DNA of 64,000 nucleotides. Origin: WTGU01 sp965200925. GTDB taxonomy: Bacteria; Pseudomonadota; Alphaproteobacteria; UBA828. The position numbers and the translations under genes are program-made. Shown here piece after piece: positions 8,284 through 16,250 of the stretch; positions within the stretch are counted from its first letter, which is position 1; each line of letters opens with the position of its first letter. The stretch covers positions 1,302,001 through 1,366,000 of the forward strand of contig OZ241738.1 of assembly GCA_965200925.1 (NCBI GenBank). Reading direction: 5' to 3'. Below the pieces are notes generated by a model that did no database searches, was not told the DNA's origin, and saw only the letters and a program-made list of their open reading frames with translations.

Positions 8284-9015
8284 ATGTGCACGCTCGTCGT
8301 CCTCAGGCGTCCGGGCCACGACTGGCCGCTCCTGCTGGCCGCCAACCGCGACGAGAGGATCGATCGCCCGTGGCGGCCGCCGGGGCGTCACTGGCCGGAC
8401 CGCGCCCGGGTGATCGCCGGGCGCGACGACCTCGCGGGCGGCAGCTGGCTGGGCCTCAACGACGACGGCGTCGCGGCAGGCGTCCTCAACCGCGTGGGTG
8501 CCCTCGGCCCGGCGGCGGACAAGCGCTCGCGCGGGGTGCTCGTCCTCGACGCGCTGGACCACGCGGACGCGGCGACGGCGGCGTGCGCATTGGCCGACCT
8601 CGACGGCACCGCCTACCGTCCCTTCAACCTGGTGGTGGCCGATGCGCGGGAGGCATTCTGGCTGCGGCACGACGGGAGCGGCGCGCCGATCGTCCACGAC
8701 GTGCCCGCCGGCGTCTCGATGTTCACCGCGGGCGAGAGGAACGACCGGGAGTCACCGCGCGTCCGGACCCACCTGCCGGCCTTCGAAGCCGCCCCTCCTC
8801 CCGAGCCCGCGCGCGGCGTCTGGTGCTCCTGGGCGGCGCTCCTCGCGCGCGCGGGCGGGGATTCCCGGGAGGCGATGTGCCTCGCGCCGGAAGGCGGCTT
8901 CGGCACCGTCAACGCCTCGCTGATCGCCCTGCCCCATCCCGGCCGGCACGCCCCCGTCTGGCTCTTCGCTCCCGGCCCCCCGAACCGGCACGCCTTCGAG
9001 GCGGTGGCGCCATAG
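8284..9015 (+). CDS. NRDE-family protein (TANGO2-like)
   Basis: A 243-residue protein of the NRDE family named for the N-terminal Asn-Arg-Asp-Glu motif, seen here as AANRDERIDRP. It begins MCTLVV, so a cysteine is exposed at position 2 after methionine removal, as in N-terminal-nucleophile hydrolases. That pattern fixes the start and rejects a longer upstream reading. Relatives include eukaryotic TANGO2; the biochemical role in bacteria is unsettled. Confidence 0.85.
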   Translation: MCTLVVLRRPGHDWPLLLAANRDERIDRPWRPPGRHWPDRARVIAGRDDLAGGSWLGLNDDGVAAGVLNRVGALGPAADKRSRGVLVLDALDHADAATAACALADLDGTAYRPFNLVVADAREAFWLRHDGSGAPIVHDVPAGVSMFTAGERNDRESPRVRTHLPAFEAAPPPEPARGVWCSWAALLARAGGDSREAMCLAPEGGFGTVNASLIALPHPGRHAPVWLFAPGPPNRHAFEAVAP

Positions 9016-9077
9016 CCCCGGTGGGGGACGGTGCGCGGGGCGCCTTGCCCGGTGCGGAATGTGGGGGACGGCGGCGT

Positions 9078-9461
9078 TCAGCCGGGCGGGCTGGCGCGAA
9101 GCAGGTCGCGGAGGGCAGCGAGTTCGTCCAGGACGCGGGCAGCGCGGGCGCGGGCGTCGGCGTCCAGGGCGATCTTGCCTTCTTCGGCAGGTGGGGAACC
9201 GGCGGAGGGGGATACGGCCTTGGGGTCGTGCGTGCGCAGCAGCTTCTGCACGCCGCGGACGGTGTATCCCTCGGCATAGAGCAGACCACGAATGCGGCGC
9301 AGCAGCACGACGTCCTCGGGCCGGTAGTAGCGGCGACCGCCGCCCCGCTTGAGGGGCCGCAGCACGGGAAATTTGGTCTCCCAGAAGCGCAAAACGTGCT
9401 GGGGCACGTCGAGCGCCTCGGAGACCTCGCCGATCGTCCGAAACGCCTCCGGCGATTTCAT
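9078..9461 (-). CDS. MerR-family transcriptional regulator
   Basis: A 127-residue protein with an N-terminal MerR winged helix-turn-helix (TIGEVSEALDVPQHVLRFWE, then RRYYRPEDVVLLRRI, residues 9-60) and a short C-terminal helix. No effector-binding domain or metal cysteines are visible. It starts 3 bases after the ihfA stop, and ihfA-merR adjacency is common in Alphaproteobacteria, so the two very likely form one operon. Its target genes are not evident. Confidence 0.85.
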   Translation of the reverse strand: MKSPEAFRTIGEVSEALDVPQHVLRFWETKFPVLRPLKRGGGRRYYRPEDVVLLRRIRGLLYAEGYTVRGVQKLLRTHDPKAVSPSAGSPPAEEGKIALDADARARAARVLDELAALRDLLRASPPG

Positions 9462-9464
9462 CGG

Positions 9465-9803
9465 TTACGCGGGCGGGCGCCCGTCGGCGCGGCCGGGTTC
9501 GGCGGGCGCCAGCGACCGGTTGATCCGGCGCTTCAGCACGTGCGACGCGCGGAACGCGACGACGCGGCGCGGCAGGATCGGCACTTCTACGCCGGTCTTG
9601 GGGTTGCGGCCGATCCGCCGGCCCTTCGTGCGCGCCGTGAAGCTGCCGAAGGAGGATATCTTCACCGGCTCGCCGCGTTCCAGGGCGTCGCCCACCAGGC
9701 CGAGCACGGTTCCGACCAGCTTCGCGGATTCGTTCCGAGACAGACCGACTTCGCGAAACACGGCCTCGGCAAGGGCTGCACGGGTGAGCGTCTTCCCGGC
9801 CAT
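9465..9803 (-). CDS. ihfA: integration host factor alpha subunit
   Basis: A 112-residue DNA-bending protein of the HU/IHF family. The dimer-forming helices (LTRAALAEAVFREVGLSRNE) are followed by the signature SSFGSFTARTKGRRIGRNPK and the beta-arm ending PILPRRVVAFRAS. It pairs with IhfB to bend DNA in transcription, replication and site-specific recombination. The ATG follows GGGAGGA. The C-terminus (PAEPGRADGRPPA) is a non-conserved extension. Confidence 0.92.
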   Translation of the reverse strand: MAGKTLTRAALAEAVFREVGLSRNESAKLVGTVLGLVGDALERGEPVKISSFGSFTARTKGRRIGRNPKTGVEVPILPRRVVAFRASHVLKRRINRSLAPAEPGRADGRPPA

Positions 9804-10048
9804 TCCTCCCCGCCTCCCGTATGACGGCGCGACGGTATCGCCTCCGCGCCGGACCGTCAACCGGACCGCGGCAAAGCGATCGCGCGCAACCGGAACAACA
9901 CCGACGGGGACGCCGGTGCTCCGCCCCGCGCGCGGGCGCGCCGCGGACATTTCCCGCATCGGCGGACTTTCGTGGACCCTTGTCACCGGTCTCCGCCACG
10001 TGTCCAATGGCGTCGAACGCCGGTCTCGACGGCGCGGGAGAGCGCGGC

Positions 10049-10840
10049 ATGGGTTTCGAGACGATCATCCTCGATCGCGCGGAGGGGGTGGCGACGCTGA
10101 CCCTCGACCGGCCGGACAAGCTCAACAGCGTCAACGAGACGATGCACGCGGAAATCCGCGAGGCCCTCGCGGAGATTGAGGCCGACGCCGCCGTTCGGGC
10201 CATGCTGCTGACCGGTGCCGGACGGGCTTTCTGCGCCGGCCAGGACCTTTCGGGCCTAGCCCTCGGCGCGCCCGGCGGCAGCCCCGATCTGGGCGATACG
10301 CTGGAGCGAAACTACAATCCTCTGGTGCGGCGGCTGACCGCCATCGAGTTGCCGGTGGTCGCCGCGGTCAACGGCATCGCAGCCGGTGCGGGCGCCAACA
10401 TCGCTCTCGCCTGCGACATCGTGCTGGCCGCCCGGTCGGCCGGCTTCCTGCAAGCCTTCTGCAAAATCGGGCTGATTCCCGACAGCGGCGGAACCCACGC
10501 CCTGCCTCGCCTCGTCGGGCCGGCCCGGGCCATGGGCCTCGCCATGTTGGGCGACACTCTGGAGGCCGAAACGGCGGCGGCCTGGGGATTGATCTGGAAA
10601 TGCGTCGACGACGACGCGCTCATGGACGAGGCCACCGCCCTTGCGCGTCGTCTCGCGCGCCAGCCGACCAGGAGCCTCGCCCTGATCAAGCGGGCGATCC
10701 GTTCCTCGCCCACCAACGACCTCGACACCCAGCTCGACATCGAACGTGACCTGCAAAGGATCGCGGGCGCAACGGACGATTACCGGGAAGGCGTCGCGGC
10801 GTTTCTCGAAAAGCGCAAGCCCGTCTTCCGCGGCCATTGA
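10049..10840 (+). CDS. enoyl-CoA hydratase/isomerase, PaaG-like
   Basis: A 263-residue crotonase-fold protein. RPDKLNSVN, GAGRAFCAGQDL and NGIAAGAGANIALACD are the substrate- and oxyanion-hole segments. GLIPDSGGTHALPR carries the aspartate typical of the PaaG branch, which isomerises ring-1,2-epoxyphenylacetyl-CoA to an oxepin. The gene is followed 19 bases later by a phenylacetate-CoA ligase-like gene, which supports an aromatic-CoA role. The start at MGFETI follows an AGAGCG stretch; upstream in-frame residues are not conserved-looking. Confidence 0.8.
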   Translation: MGFETIILDRAEGVATLTLDRPDKLNSVNETMHAEIREALAEIEADAAVRAMLLTGAGRAFCAGQDLSGLALGAPGGSPDLGDTLERNYNPLVRRLTAIELPVVAAVNGIAAGAGANIALACDIVLAARSAGFLQAFCKIGLIPDSGGTHALPRLVGPARAMGLAMLGDTLEAETAAAWGLIWKCVDDDALMDEATALARRLARQPTRSLALIKRAIRSSPTNDLDTQLDIERDLQRIAGATDDYREGVAAFLEKRKPVFRGH

Positions 10841-10859
10841 GCCCGCGCCGCGCGGATCG

Positions 10860-12245
10860 ATGGCGCCGGCTCCCGTGAGCGCGGCTCCCGATCCCCCGCC
10901 GGCGCCGCTCGATTCCATCGAGACCGCGAGCCGCGACGAGATCGAGGCGCTCCAGGCCGAACGCCTGCGCCGGACTCTGCGCCACGCCTACGACAATGTC
11001 GCCCACTACCGCGCGCGCTTCGACGCCCTCGGCCTCCGCCCCGGCGACATGGACATGCCGGCCGACATCGCCAGGCTTCCGTTCACCGAGAAGGAGGACT
11101 TGCGTGCGCACTATCCGTTCGGGTTCCTCGCCGTGCCGCGGCGGCGGGTCGCCCGCTTCCATGCCTCGAGCGGGACCACCGGGCGGCCGACCGTCATCGG
11201 CCACACCGTGCGGGACATCGAGAGCTGGGCCGGCCTGATGGCCCGCTCCATCCGGGCGGCCGGGGGCCGGGCGGGAGACGTCGCCCACGTCGCCTACGGT
11301 TACGGCCTGTTCACCGGCGGCCTCGGCGCCCATTACGGCGCCGAGCGGCTGGGCTGCACGGTGATTCCGGTGTCCGGCGGCATGACGGCGCGCCAAGTCC
11401 GCCTCATCGACGACCTCGAACCGGACATCATCCTGGTGACGCCGTCCTACATGCTGGCCATCGCGGACGAATTCGAGCGGCAAGGTCTCGACCCTGCCGG
11501 CTCTTCGCTCAGGATCGGCGTGTTCGGCGCGGAGCCCTGGAGCGAATCGATGCGCCGGGAAATCGAGGCGCGCTTCGCCATCCACGCCGTCGATATTTAC
11601 GGCCTTTCGGAGATGATGGGGCCCGGCGTCGCCTGCGAATGCGTCGAGACGAAGGACGGCCTGCACCTGTGGGAAGATCATTTCTTCCCCGAGATCGTCG
11701 ATCCGGAGACGGGCGCGCCCCTGCCCGACGGAGCGCGGGGCGAGCTCGTCCTCACGACCTTGAACCGGGAAGCCATGCCCCTGATCCGCTATCGGACCCG
11801 CGATCTCACCCGCCTCCTCCCCGGCACCGCCCGAACCATGCGCCGGATGGAGCGGGTCGCCGGCCGCTCCGACGACATGCTGATCATTCGCGGAGTCAAT
11901 CTCTTCCCGAGCCAGATCGAGGAATTGATCCTCGGCCTCCCCACCCTCGCCCCTCATTACCTGCTCGAAGTCCGGCGTGAAGGCCGCCTCGACGCACTCG
12001 TCGTCCGCGTGGAGGCGAAGCCGGAGACGGCGGACGATGCGGGCTGCCGCGACCGGAACGCGGCGGCCCTCGAACACGCCATCAAGTCGGCGATCGGGAT
12101 CACCGCGCAGGTCCGCATCGTTTCGCCCGGTGCGATCGAGCGCGCCGCCGGCAAAGCCAGGCGGGTGATCGATCTCCGCCCCGTCGGTGCGGGCGCCCCG
12201 GCGCCACCGCATGGCGAGGCTTCCCGAGAGCGGCAGCCGGAATGA
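10860..12245 (+). CDS. phenylacetate-CoA ligase-like adenylating enzyme
   Basis: A 461-residue member of the PaaK branch of adenylate-forming ligases, which activate aryl acids to CoA thioesters using ATP. The P-loop SSGTTGRPT is at residues 103-111, YGLSEMMGPG is the A5-type motif, and the C-terminal hinge is GRSDDMLIIRGVNLFPSQIE. The length is close to that of PaaK (about 435-440), with a proline-rich N-terminal tail. It is flanked by a PaaG-like isomerase and a diiron protein, suggesting a three-gene aromatic acid module. The substrate could be phenylacetate, benzoate or another aryl acid. Confidence 0.85.
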   Translation: MAPAPVSAAPDPPPAPLDSIETASRDEIEALQAERLRRTLRHAYDNVAHYRARFDALGLRPGDMDMPADIARLPFTEKEDLRAHYPFGFLAVPRRRVARFHASSGTTGRPTVIGHTVRDIESWAGLMARSIRAAGGRAGDVAHVAYGYGLFTGGLGAHYGAERLGCTVIPVSGGMTARQVRLIDDLEPDIILVTPSYMLAIADEFERQGLDPAGSSLRIGVFGAEPWSESMRREIEARFAIHAVDIYGLSEMMGPGVACECVETKDGLHLWEDHFFPEIVDPETGAPLPDGARGELVLTTLNREAMPLIRYRTRDLTRLLPGTARTMRRMERVAGRSDDMLIIRGVNLFPSQIEELILGLPTLAPHYLLEVRREGRLDALVVRVEAKPETADDAGCRDRNAAALEHAIKSAIGITAQVRIVSPGAIERAAGKARRVIDLRPVGAGAPAPPHGEASRERQPE

Positions 12246-12256
12246 GGAGACGCGCG

Positions 12257-13351
12257 ATGTCCGCAGAATGCAGGCCGGCCGCGGCGCGACTGGCGCGCGC
12301 CATCGAGGCGCCGCCGGGCGACCCGACCGAGGCGCCCGACGCCATGGCCATTCTCTACGGTTGCGAAGAACCGCCGCCCTTCCCCGAGGGCAACGTCTTT
12401 CCGATCGAATGGCGCACCGAGACGCCGAAGCTGTGGGACCTCTACGACAAGTCCCGCGACCCCGGCTGGGCGCCGAACAGGCTGCCCTGGGAAACGCTGC
12501 GGCCGGAGGCCTTCACCCTCGATCAGCGCTATGCGCTGGCCTACTGGTTCGCCTTGCTGTCGGTCTTCGACAGTTCCGGCCCGGCGGTTTTCGCCCGCGC
12601 CATGATTCACACCTACGAGACTCACGCGGAAGATCCCTTACGGAAATGCTTTTTCTCGATCACCCGCGACGAGGTAAACCACGAGGAAGTCTGCCAGCGG
12701 GCCATCCAGACGTTGACGCCCGGCGGCCCGCTCGACTACGCGCCGGAAACCGCCCTCGGCCGGCTCGCCCGCAACAACGTCAAGTGGTACTTCCACAATG
12801 GCTGCCGTTACTGGGAGGGCTTCAAGAACGGCATCCACAAATTCCCGCTGCCGATCCTGTTCTCCGCCTTTCTGATGGGCGAGGTCGCTTCCTCGACCCT
12901 GTTTCACACCATGTACCGGCGCACGACCATCCCGGCCTTCAAGGAGGCGTTTCGCCGGGTGGGTCAGGACGAGGCGCGCCACATGGGTATCTGCCTGACC
13001 GTGCTGGAGCAGATCCTGCCCAAGGTCACCGATGAGCAACGGGCGCAGATCACCAGGCAGGTCAGGGCGGGCTATGTCTTCCTGTCCGGTATTCTCTACG
13101 AGCCGCCCGACGAGTTCTGGGCACTGCCGGAGACCTTCCGCCCCGCTCACCGCCTCCTCGAAGAGACCGCCCGCGACGCCGGGCTCGGGATTCTCGCGCT
13201 CGTGGAGCGGCGCGACAACTGGCGGGCCGCGGTGCTCAAACTCAAAGGCGTGCTCGATCCGCACGGCGTCGAATTCCCGCGTATCCCGGAGATCGGCATC
13301 GACGGGAAGACCGTTGCTTTCGACCCGGCAGACATTATCCCGGTCTTCTGA
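12257..13351 (+). CDS. ferritin-like diiron protein, candidate aryl-CoA oxygenase
   Basis: A 364-residue protein with a complete carboxylate-bridged diiron pattern: E121, E139-x-x-H142 (RDEVNHEE), E209 (MGEVASS) and E239-x-x-H242 (QDEARH). This set, spread over a helical bundle, is seen in BoxB-type epoxidases, AurF-type N-oxygenases and related ferritin-like oxygenases. The ATG used has GAGGAG seven bases upstream; an ATG 15 bases earlier overlaps the ligase stop and is possible. Following ligase and isomerase genes, the natural guess is oxidation of an aryl-CoA, but no reductase gene is adjacent. It is shorter than BoxB (about 475). Confidence 0.7.
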   Translation: MSAECRPAAARLARAIEAPPGDPTEAPDAMAILYGCEEPPPFPEGNVFPIEWRTETPKLWDLYDKSRDPGWAPNRLPWETLRPEAFTLDQRYALAYWFALLSVFDSSGPAVFARAMIHTYETHAEDPLRKCFFSITRDEVNHEEVCQRAIQTLTPGGPLDYAPETALGRLARNNVKWYFHNGCRYWEGFKNGIHKFPLPILFSAFLMGEVASSTLFHTMYRRTTIPAFKEAFRRVGQDEARHMGICLTVLEQILPKVTDEQRAQITRQVRAGYVFLSGILYEPPDEFWALPETFRPAHRLLEETARDAGLGILALVERRDNWRAAVLKLKGVLDPHGVEFPRIPEIGIDGKTVAFDPADIIPVF

Positions 13352-13426
13352 CTCCCCGGGGACCCCCGTTTGCGCCTCGTCCGATGCCGACGAGACGTCG
13401 GCGCTCCCGGAGGGTGTTTTCTGAAG

Positions 13427-13440
13427 TGCGCGGCCCTCCA
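13427..13440. repeat. interspersed repeat, half-copy
   Basis: TGCGCGGCCCTCCA, preceded by TTTTCTGAAG, resembles the left half of the palindrome at 35938 (TTTTTCGAAA then TGCGCGGGGCTCCA). The second arm is not recognisable, so this is a partial or degenerate copy. Confidence 0.3.
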
Positions 13441-13537
13441 CGATGTCCAGAAGGGGCCGAACCCTCTTGCGGGCCTTGCCACTCATCCGTGAGCGACAAG
13501 TCGAGGCGGCCCGCGCACCGAAAGGGCGGCAACACCG

Positions 13538-13565
13538 TTGACGGGGCGGGGAGTTGTGGCATACT
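13538..13565 (+). promoter_or_regulatory. sigma70-type promoter of rplM-rpsI
   Basis: TTGACG and CATACT lie 16 bases apart (17 if ATACTG is taken as the -10 box). The -10 box ends only 6 bases before the rplM ATG, so the transcription start would fall at or next to the start codon. That implies a leaderless or nearly leaderless message. Confidence 0.55.
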
Positions 13566-13571
13566 GGGGCG

Positions 13572-14045
13572 ATGAAGACCTATTCGGCGACTCCCGCGGA
13601 CATCGAGAAGAAGTGGTTTCTGGTGGACGCCGAGGATCTGGTGCTCGGCAGGCTCGCCAGCGTGGTCGCGAACAGGCTGCGCGGCAAGCACAAACCGCGC
13701 TACACGCCACACATGGATTGCGGCGACAACATCGTCGTCGTCAACGCCGAGAAGGTGCGCCTCACCGGGCGCAAGCGCGAAAACAAGCTCTACCAGCACC
13801 ACACCGGCTATCCTGGCGGCCTCAAGACCCGCACGGCGGCCCGCATCCTCGACGGCAAGCGGCCGGAGACGGTCGTCATCAAGGCGGTGCAGCGGATGAT
13901 TCCCAAGGGGCCGCTGGGCCGCCGGCAGATGGCCAATCTCAAGGTCTATGCCGGTCCGGACCACCCGCACGAAGCGCAGCAGCCCGAACCGCTCGACATC
14001 GCCGCGATGAACCCCAAGAACCGGAGGAGTACGCCGCGTGGCTGA
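13572..14045 (+). CDS. rplM: 50S ribosomal protein L13
   Basis: A 157-residue L13, recognisable from KTYSATPADIEKKWFLVDA, the HKPRYTPHMDCGD segment and GMIP-type ending (AVQRMIPKGPLGRRQMANL). It binds 23S rRNA early in large-subunit assembly. The gene overlaps rpsI by 8 bases, the usual rplM-rpsI operon. No good Shine-Dalgarno precedes the ATG (only ACTGGGGC), consistent with the promoter being immediately upstream. Confidence 0.95.
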   Translation: MKTYSATPADIEKKWFLVDAEDLVLGRLASVVANRLRGKHKPRYTPHMDCGDNIVVVNAEKVRLTGRKRENKLYQHHTGYPGGLKTRTAARILDGKRPETVVIKAVQRMIPKGPLGRRQMANLKVYAGPDHPHEAQQPEPLDIAAMNPKNRRSTPRG

Positions 14046-14520
14046 CGAGCCGAAAACGCTGACGAGCCTCGCGGAACTCGGCGAGGTCGCCCAACCCGAT
14101 GCCGACCTCCAGCCGGAGCCGGAGATCGACTCCCAGGGCCGCACCTACGCGACCGGCAAGCGCAAGGACGCCGTCGCCAGGGTGTGGTTGCGCCCCGGCA
14201 ATGGGGCCATCACGGTCAACAAACGCGCAGTCGAGGGCTATTTCGCGCGCCCGGCGCTGCGGATGATCATCAACCAGCCGGTCGAGGCCGTGGGCCGCGG
14301 CAGCCAGTACGACGTCGTCTGCACCGTCAAGGGGGGTGGGCTTTCCGGCCAAGCCGGCGCCCTCAGGCACGGCATCGGCCGCGCCCTGGCGGCGCGCGAG
14401 CCGGGCTTGCGCAAGGCACTCAAGACGGGCGGCTTCCTGACCCGCGACAGCCGCGTCGTGGAGCGCAAGAAATACGGCAAGCGCAAGGCCCGCCGCAGCT
14501 TCCAGTTCTCGAAGCGCTGA
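14038..14520 (+). CDS. rpsI: 30S ribosomal protein S9
   Basis: A 160-residue S9 starting at a GTG inside the end of rplM. The first 35 residues are an acidic extension common in Alphaproteobacteria. The conserved body begins at YATGKRKDAVARVWL and ends in KKYGKRKARRSFQFSKR, the basic tail that reaches the decoding centre and contacts P-site tRNA. Confidence 0.95.
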   Translation: MADEPKTLTSLAELGEVAQPDADLQPEPEIDSQGRTYATGKRKDAVARVWLRPGNGAITVNKRAVEGYFARPALRMIINQPVEAVGRGSQYDVVCTVKGGGLSGQAGALRHGIGRALAAREPGLRKALKTGGFLTRDSRVVERKKYGKRKARRSFQFSKR

Positions 14521-14572
14521 CCGGCGGGCCGGCGGCCCGCGCACCCGGCGCCGCGAGCGGAGCGGGCGCGTC

Positions 14573-15628
14573 GTGAGCATCCCGGCGAGCAAGAGCGACG
14601 CCGTGCGCGTCGGCGTTCTCGGCGCGAGCGGCTATACGGGTGGCGAGCTGCTGCGCCTGCTGGCGTGCCACGCCGGGTTCGAGGTGGGCCTCGCCACGGC
14701 CGAACGGCGCGCGGGCCAGCCCCTGGGATCGGTGTTCCCCAGCCTCGACGGCATCGGCGCGCCCGACCTGATCAAGCTCGAAGACGCGGCATGGGACCAG
14801 CTCGACGCCGTCTTCTGCTGCCTCCCGCACGGCGCTGCGCAGGAGGTCGTCGCCGCCCTGCCGGCGCATCTCAAGATTGTGGACCTTTCAGCGGATTTCC
14901 GCCTCTCCGACCCGCGGGTCTATGCCGCTTGGTACGGGCACGCGCACCGCGCGGAAGCGCTCCAGAAGGACGCAGTGTACGGGCTTACGGAGCTCGCGCG
15001 CGCGGCCGTCCGGGACGCCCGGCTGGTCGCGAACCCGGGCTGCTACCCGACCGCCGCGCAGCTGCCGCTCGTCCCGCTCCTCGAAGCCGGGCTGGTGGAA
15101 GCCGACGACATCATCGTCGACGCCAAATCGGGCGTGTCCGGCGCCGGGCGGGGGGCGAAGGAGGCGACGCTCTTCGCCGAGGTCGGCGAGGGGGTGCACG
15201 CCTACGGAATCGCCCGCCACCGCCACGCGCCGGAGATCGAACAGGGGCTCGCGCGCGCCGCGGGCCGGGCCGTGCGGATCAATTTCACGCCCCATCTCCT
15301 GCCCATGAACCGGGGCATTCTGGCGACGATCTACGTCCGCGCCGGCGCCGGCGCCGGCGCATTGCGCGACGCCCTGGAAGCGCGCTACGCGGGCGAGCCG
15401 TTCGTCCGCATCCTGCCGGCGGGCGGCGCGCCGGCGACGCGCCACGTGCGCGGCTCGAACCATTGCCTCATCGGGGTCTTCGACGACCGCATCGAAGGCC
15501 GGGCGATCCTGATCTCGGCCCTCGACAACCTGGTCAAGGGCGCATCGGGCCAGGCGATTCAGAACATGAACGTCATGCATGACCTGCCGGAAACCGCGGG
15601 GCTTGAACAGGCCCCGCTGTTTCCGTAG
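14573..15628 (+). CDS. argC: N-acetyl-gamma-glutamyl-phosphate reductase
   Basis: A 351-residue enzyme of arginine biosynthesis reducing N-acetylglutamyl phosphate with NADPH. GASGYTGGELLRLL near residues 14-27 binds nucleotide. The catalytic cysteine is C157 in NPGCYPTAAQL, and MNRGILATIYV and HVRGSNHC are family motifs. The length fits the long (type 1) form. It starts at GTG. A short GCCGGC-type microsatellite near 15340 encodes AGAGAGA, a non-conserved loop. Confidence 0.93.
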   Translation: MSIPASKSDAVRVGVLGASGYTGGELLRLLACHAGFEVGLATAERRAGQPLGSVFPSLDGIGAPDLIKLEDAAWDQLDAVFCCLPHGAAQEVVAALPAHLKIVDLSADFRLSDPRVYAAWYGHAHRAEALQKDAVYGLTELARAAVRDARLVANPGCYPTAAQLPLVPLLEAGLVEADDIIVDAKSGVSGAGRGAKEATLFAEVGEGVHAYGIARHRHAPEIEQGLARAAGRAVRINFTPHLLPMNRGILATIYVRAGAGAGALRDALEARYAGEPFVRILPAGGAPATRHVRGSNHCLIGVFDDRIEGRAILISALDNLVKGASGQAIQNMNVMHDLPETAGLEQAPLFP

Positions 15629-15656
15629 CGCTCCTCGGAAAAGACAGGGAGAGGAG

Positions 15657-16250
15657 ATGTCGGCAGGGTTGCTGCTGCCCTATCGTCACCGCTGGCCCCA
15701 GGTGGCACCGAGCGCCTGCGTCGCCACCGGCAGCACGTTGATCGGCGGCGTGACCATGGGGCCGGAGTCGAGCGTCTGGTTCAACTGCGTCTTGCGGGGG
15801 GACGTGGACCGCATCCGCATCGGCGCGCGCAGCAACCTCCAGGACGGCACTATCGTCCACACTTCGAGCGAGGACGGACCGACGCTGATCGGCGACGACG
15901 TGGTGGTGGGGCATCTGTGCCTGCTGCACGCCTGCCGGTTGGAAAACGGCTGCATGATCGGGATGGGCGCCACGGTCATGGATTTCGCCGTGGTGGAAAC
16001 CGGCGCCTGGGTCGCCGCCGGCGCGCTGGTCACGCCCGGCAAGCGGGTGAAGGCGGGCGAACTCTGGATGGGCCGCCCTGCCCGCCGGCTGCGCGCGACG
16101 AGCGACGCCGAGCGCGCGACCATCGCCACCATCGTGCGGCGTTACGTCACCCGCGCCGGCGAATACCGGGCGGCCCTGGGTCCGCCGCGGCGGGCGCCTT
16201 CCGTCACCGCACGGCCACGTAAGAGCCCGGCGCGTCCTCGATCGGCGTGA
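15657..16250 (+). CDS. gamma-class carbonic anhydrase-like protein
   Basis: A 197-residue left-handed beta-helix protein of hexapeptide repeats. The three zinc-ligand histidines of gamma carbonic anhydrases are present: H68 (IVHTS), H86 and H91 (VGHLCLLHAC). Relatives hydrate carbon dioxide or act as acyl-carrier-like partners. The ATG follows GAGAGGAG. The last 16 codons (47 bp) overlap the 3' end of the convergent phaC gene, and the proline/arginine-rich tail there is unlike the family, so the tail may be a late extension. Confidence 0.85.
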   Translation: MSAGLLLPYRHRWPQVAPSACVATGSTLIGGVTMGPESSVWFNCVLRGDVDRIRIGARSNLQDGTIVHTSSEDGPTLIGDDVVVGHLCLLHACRLENGCMIGMGATVMDFAVVETGAWVAAGALVTPGKRVKAGELWMGRPARRLRATSDAERATIATIVRRYVTRAGEYRAALGPPRRAPSVTARPRKSPARPRSA

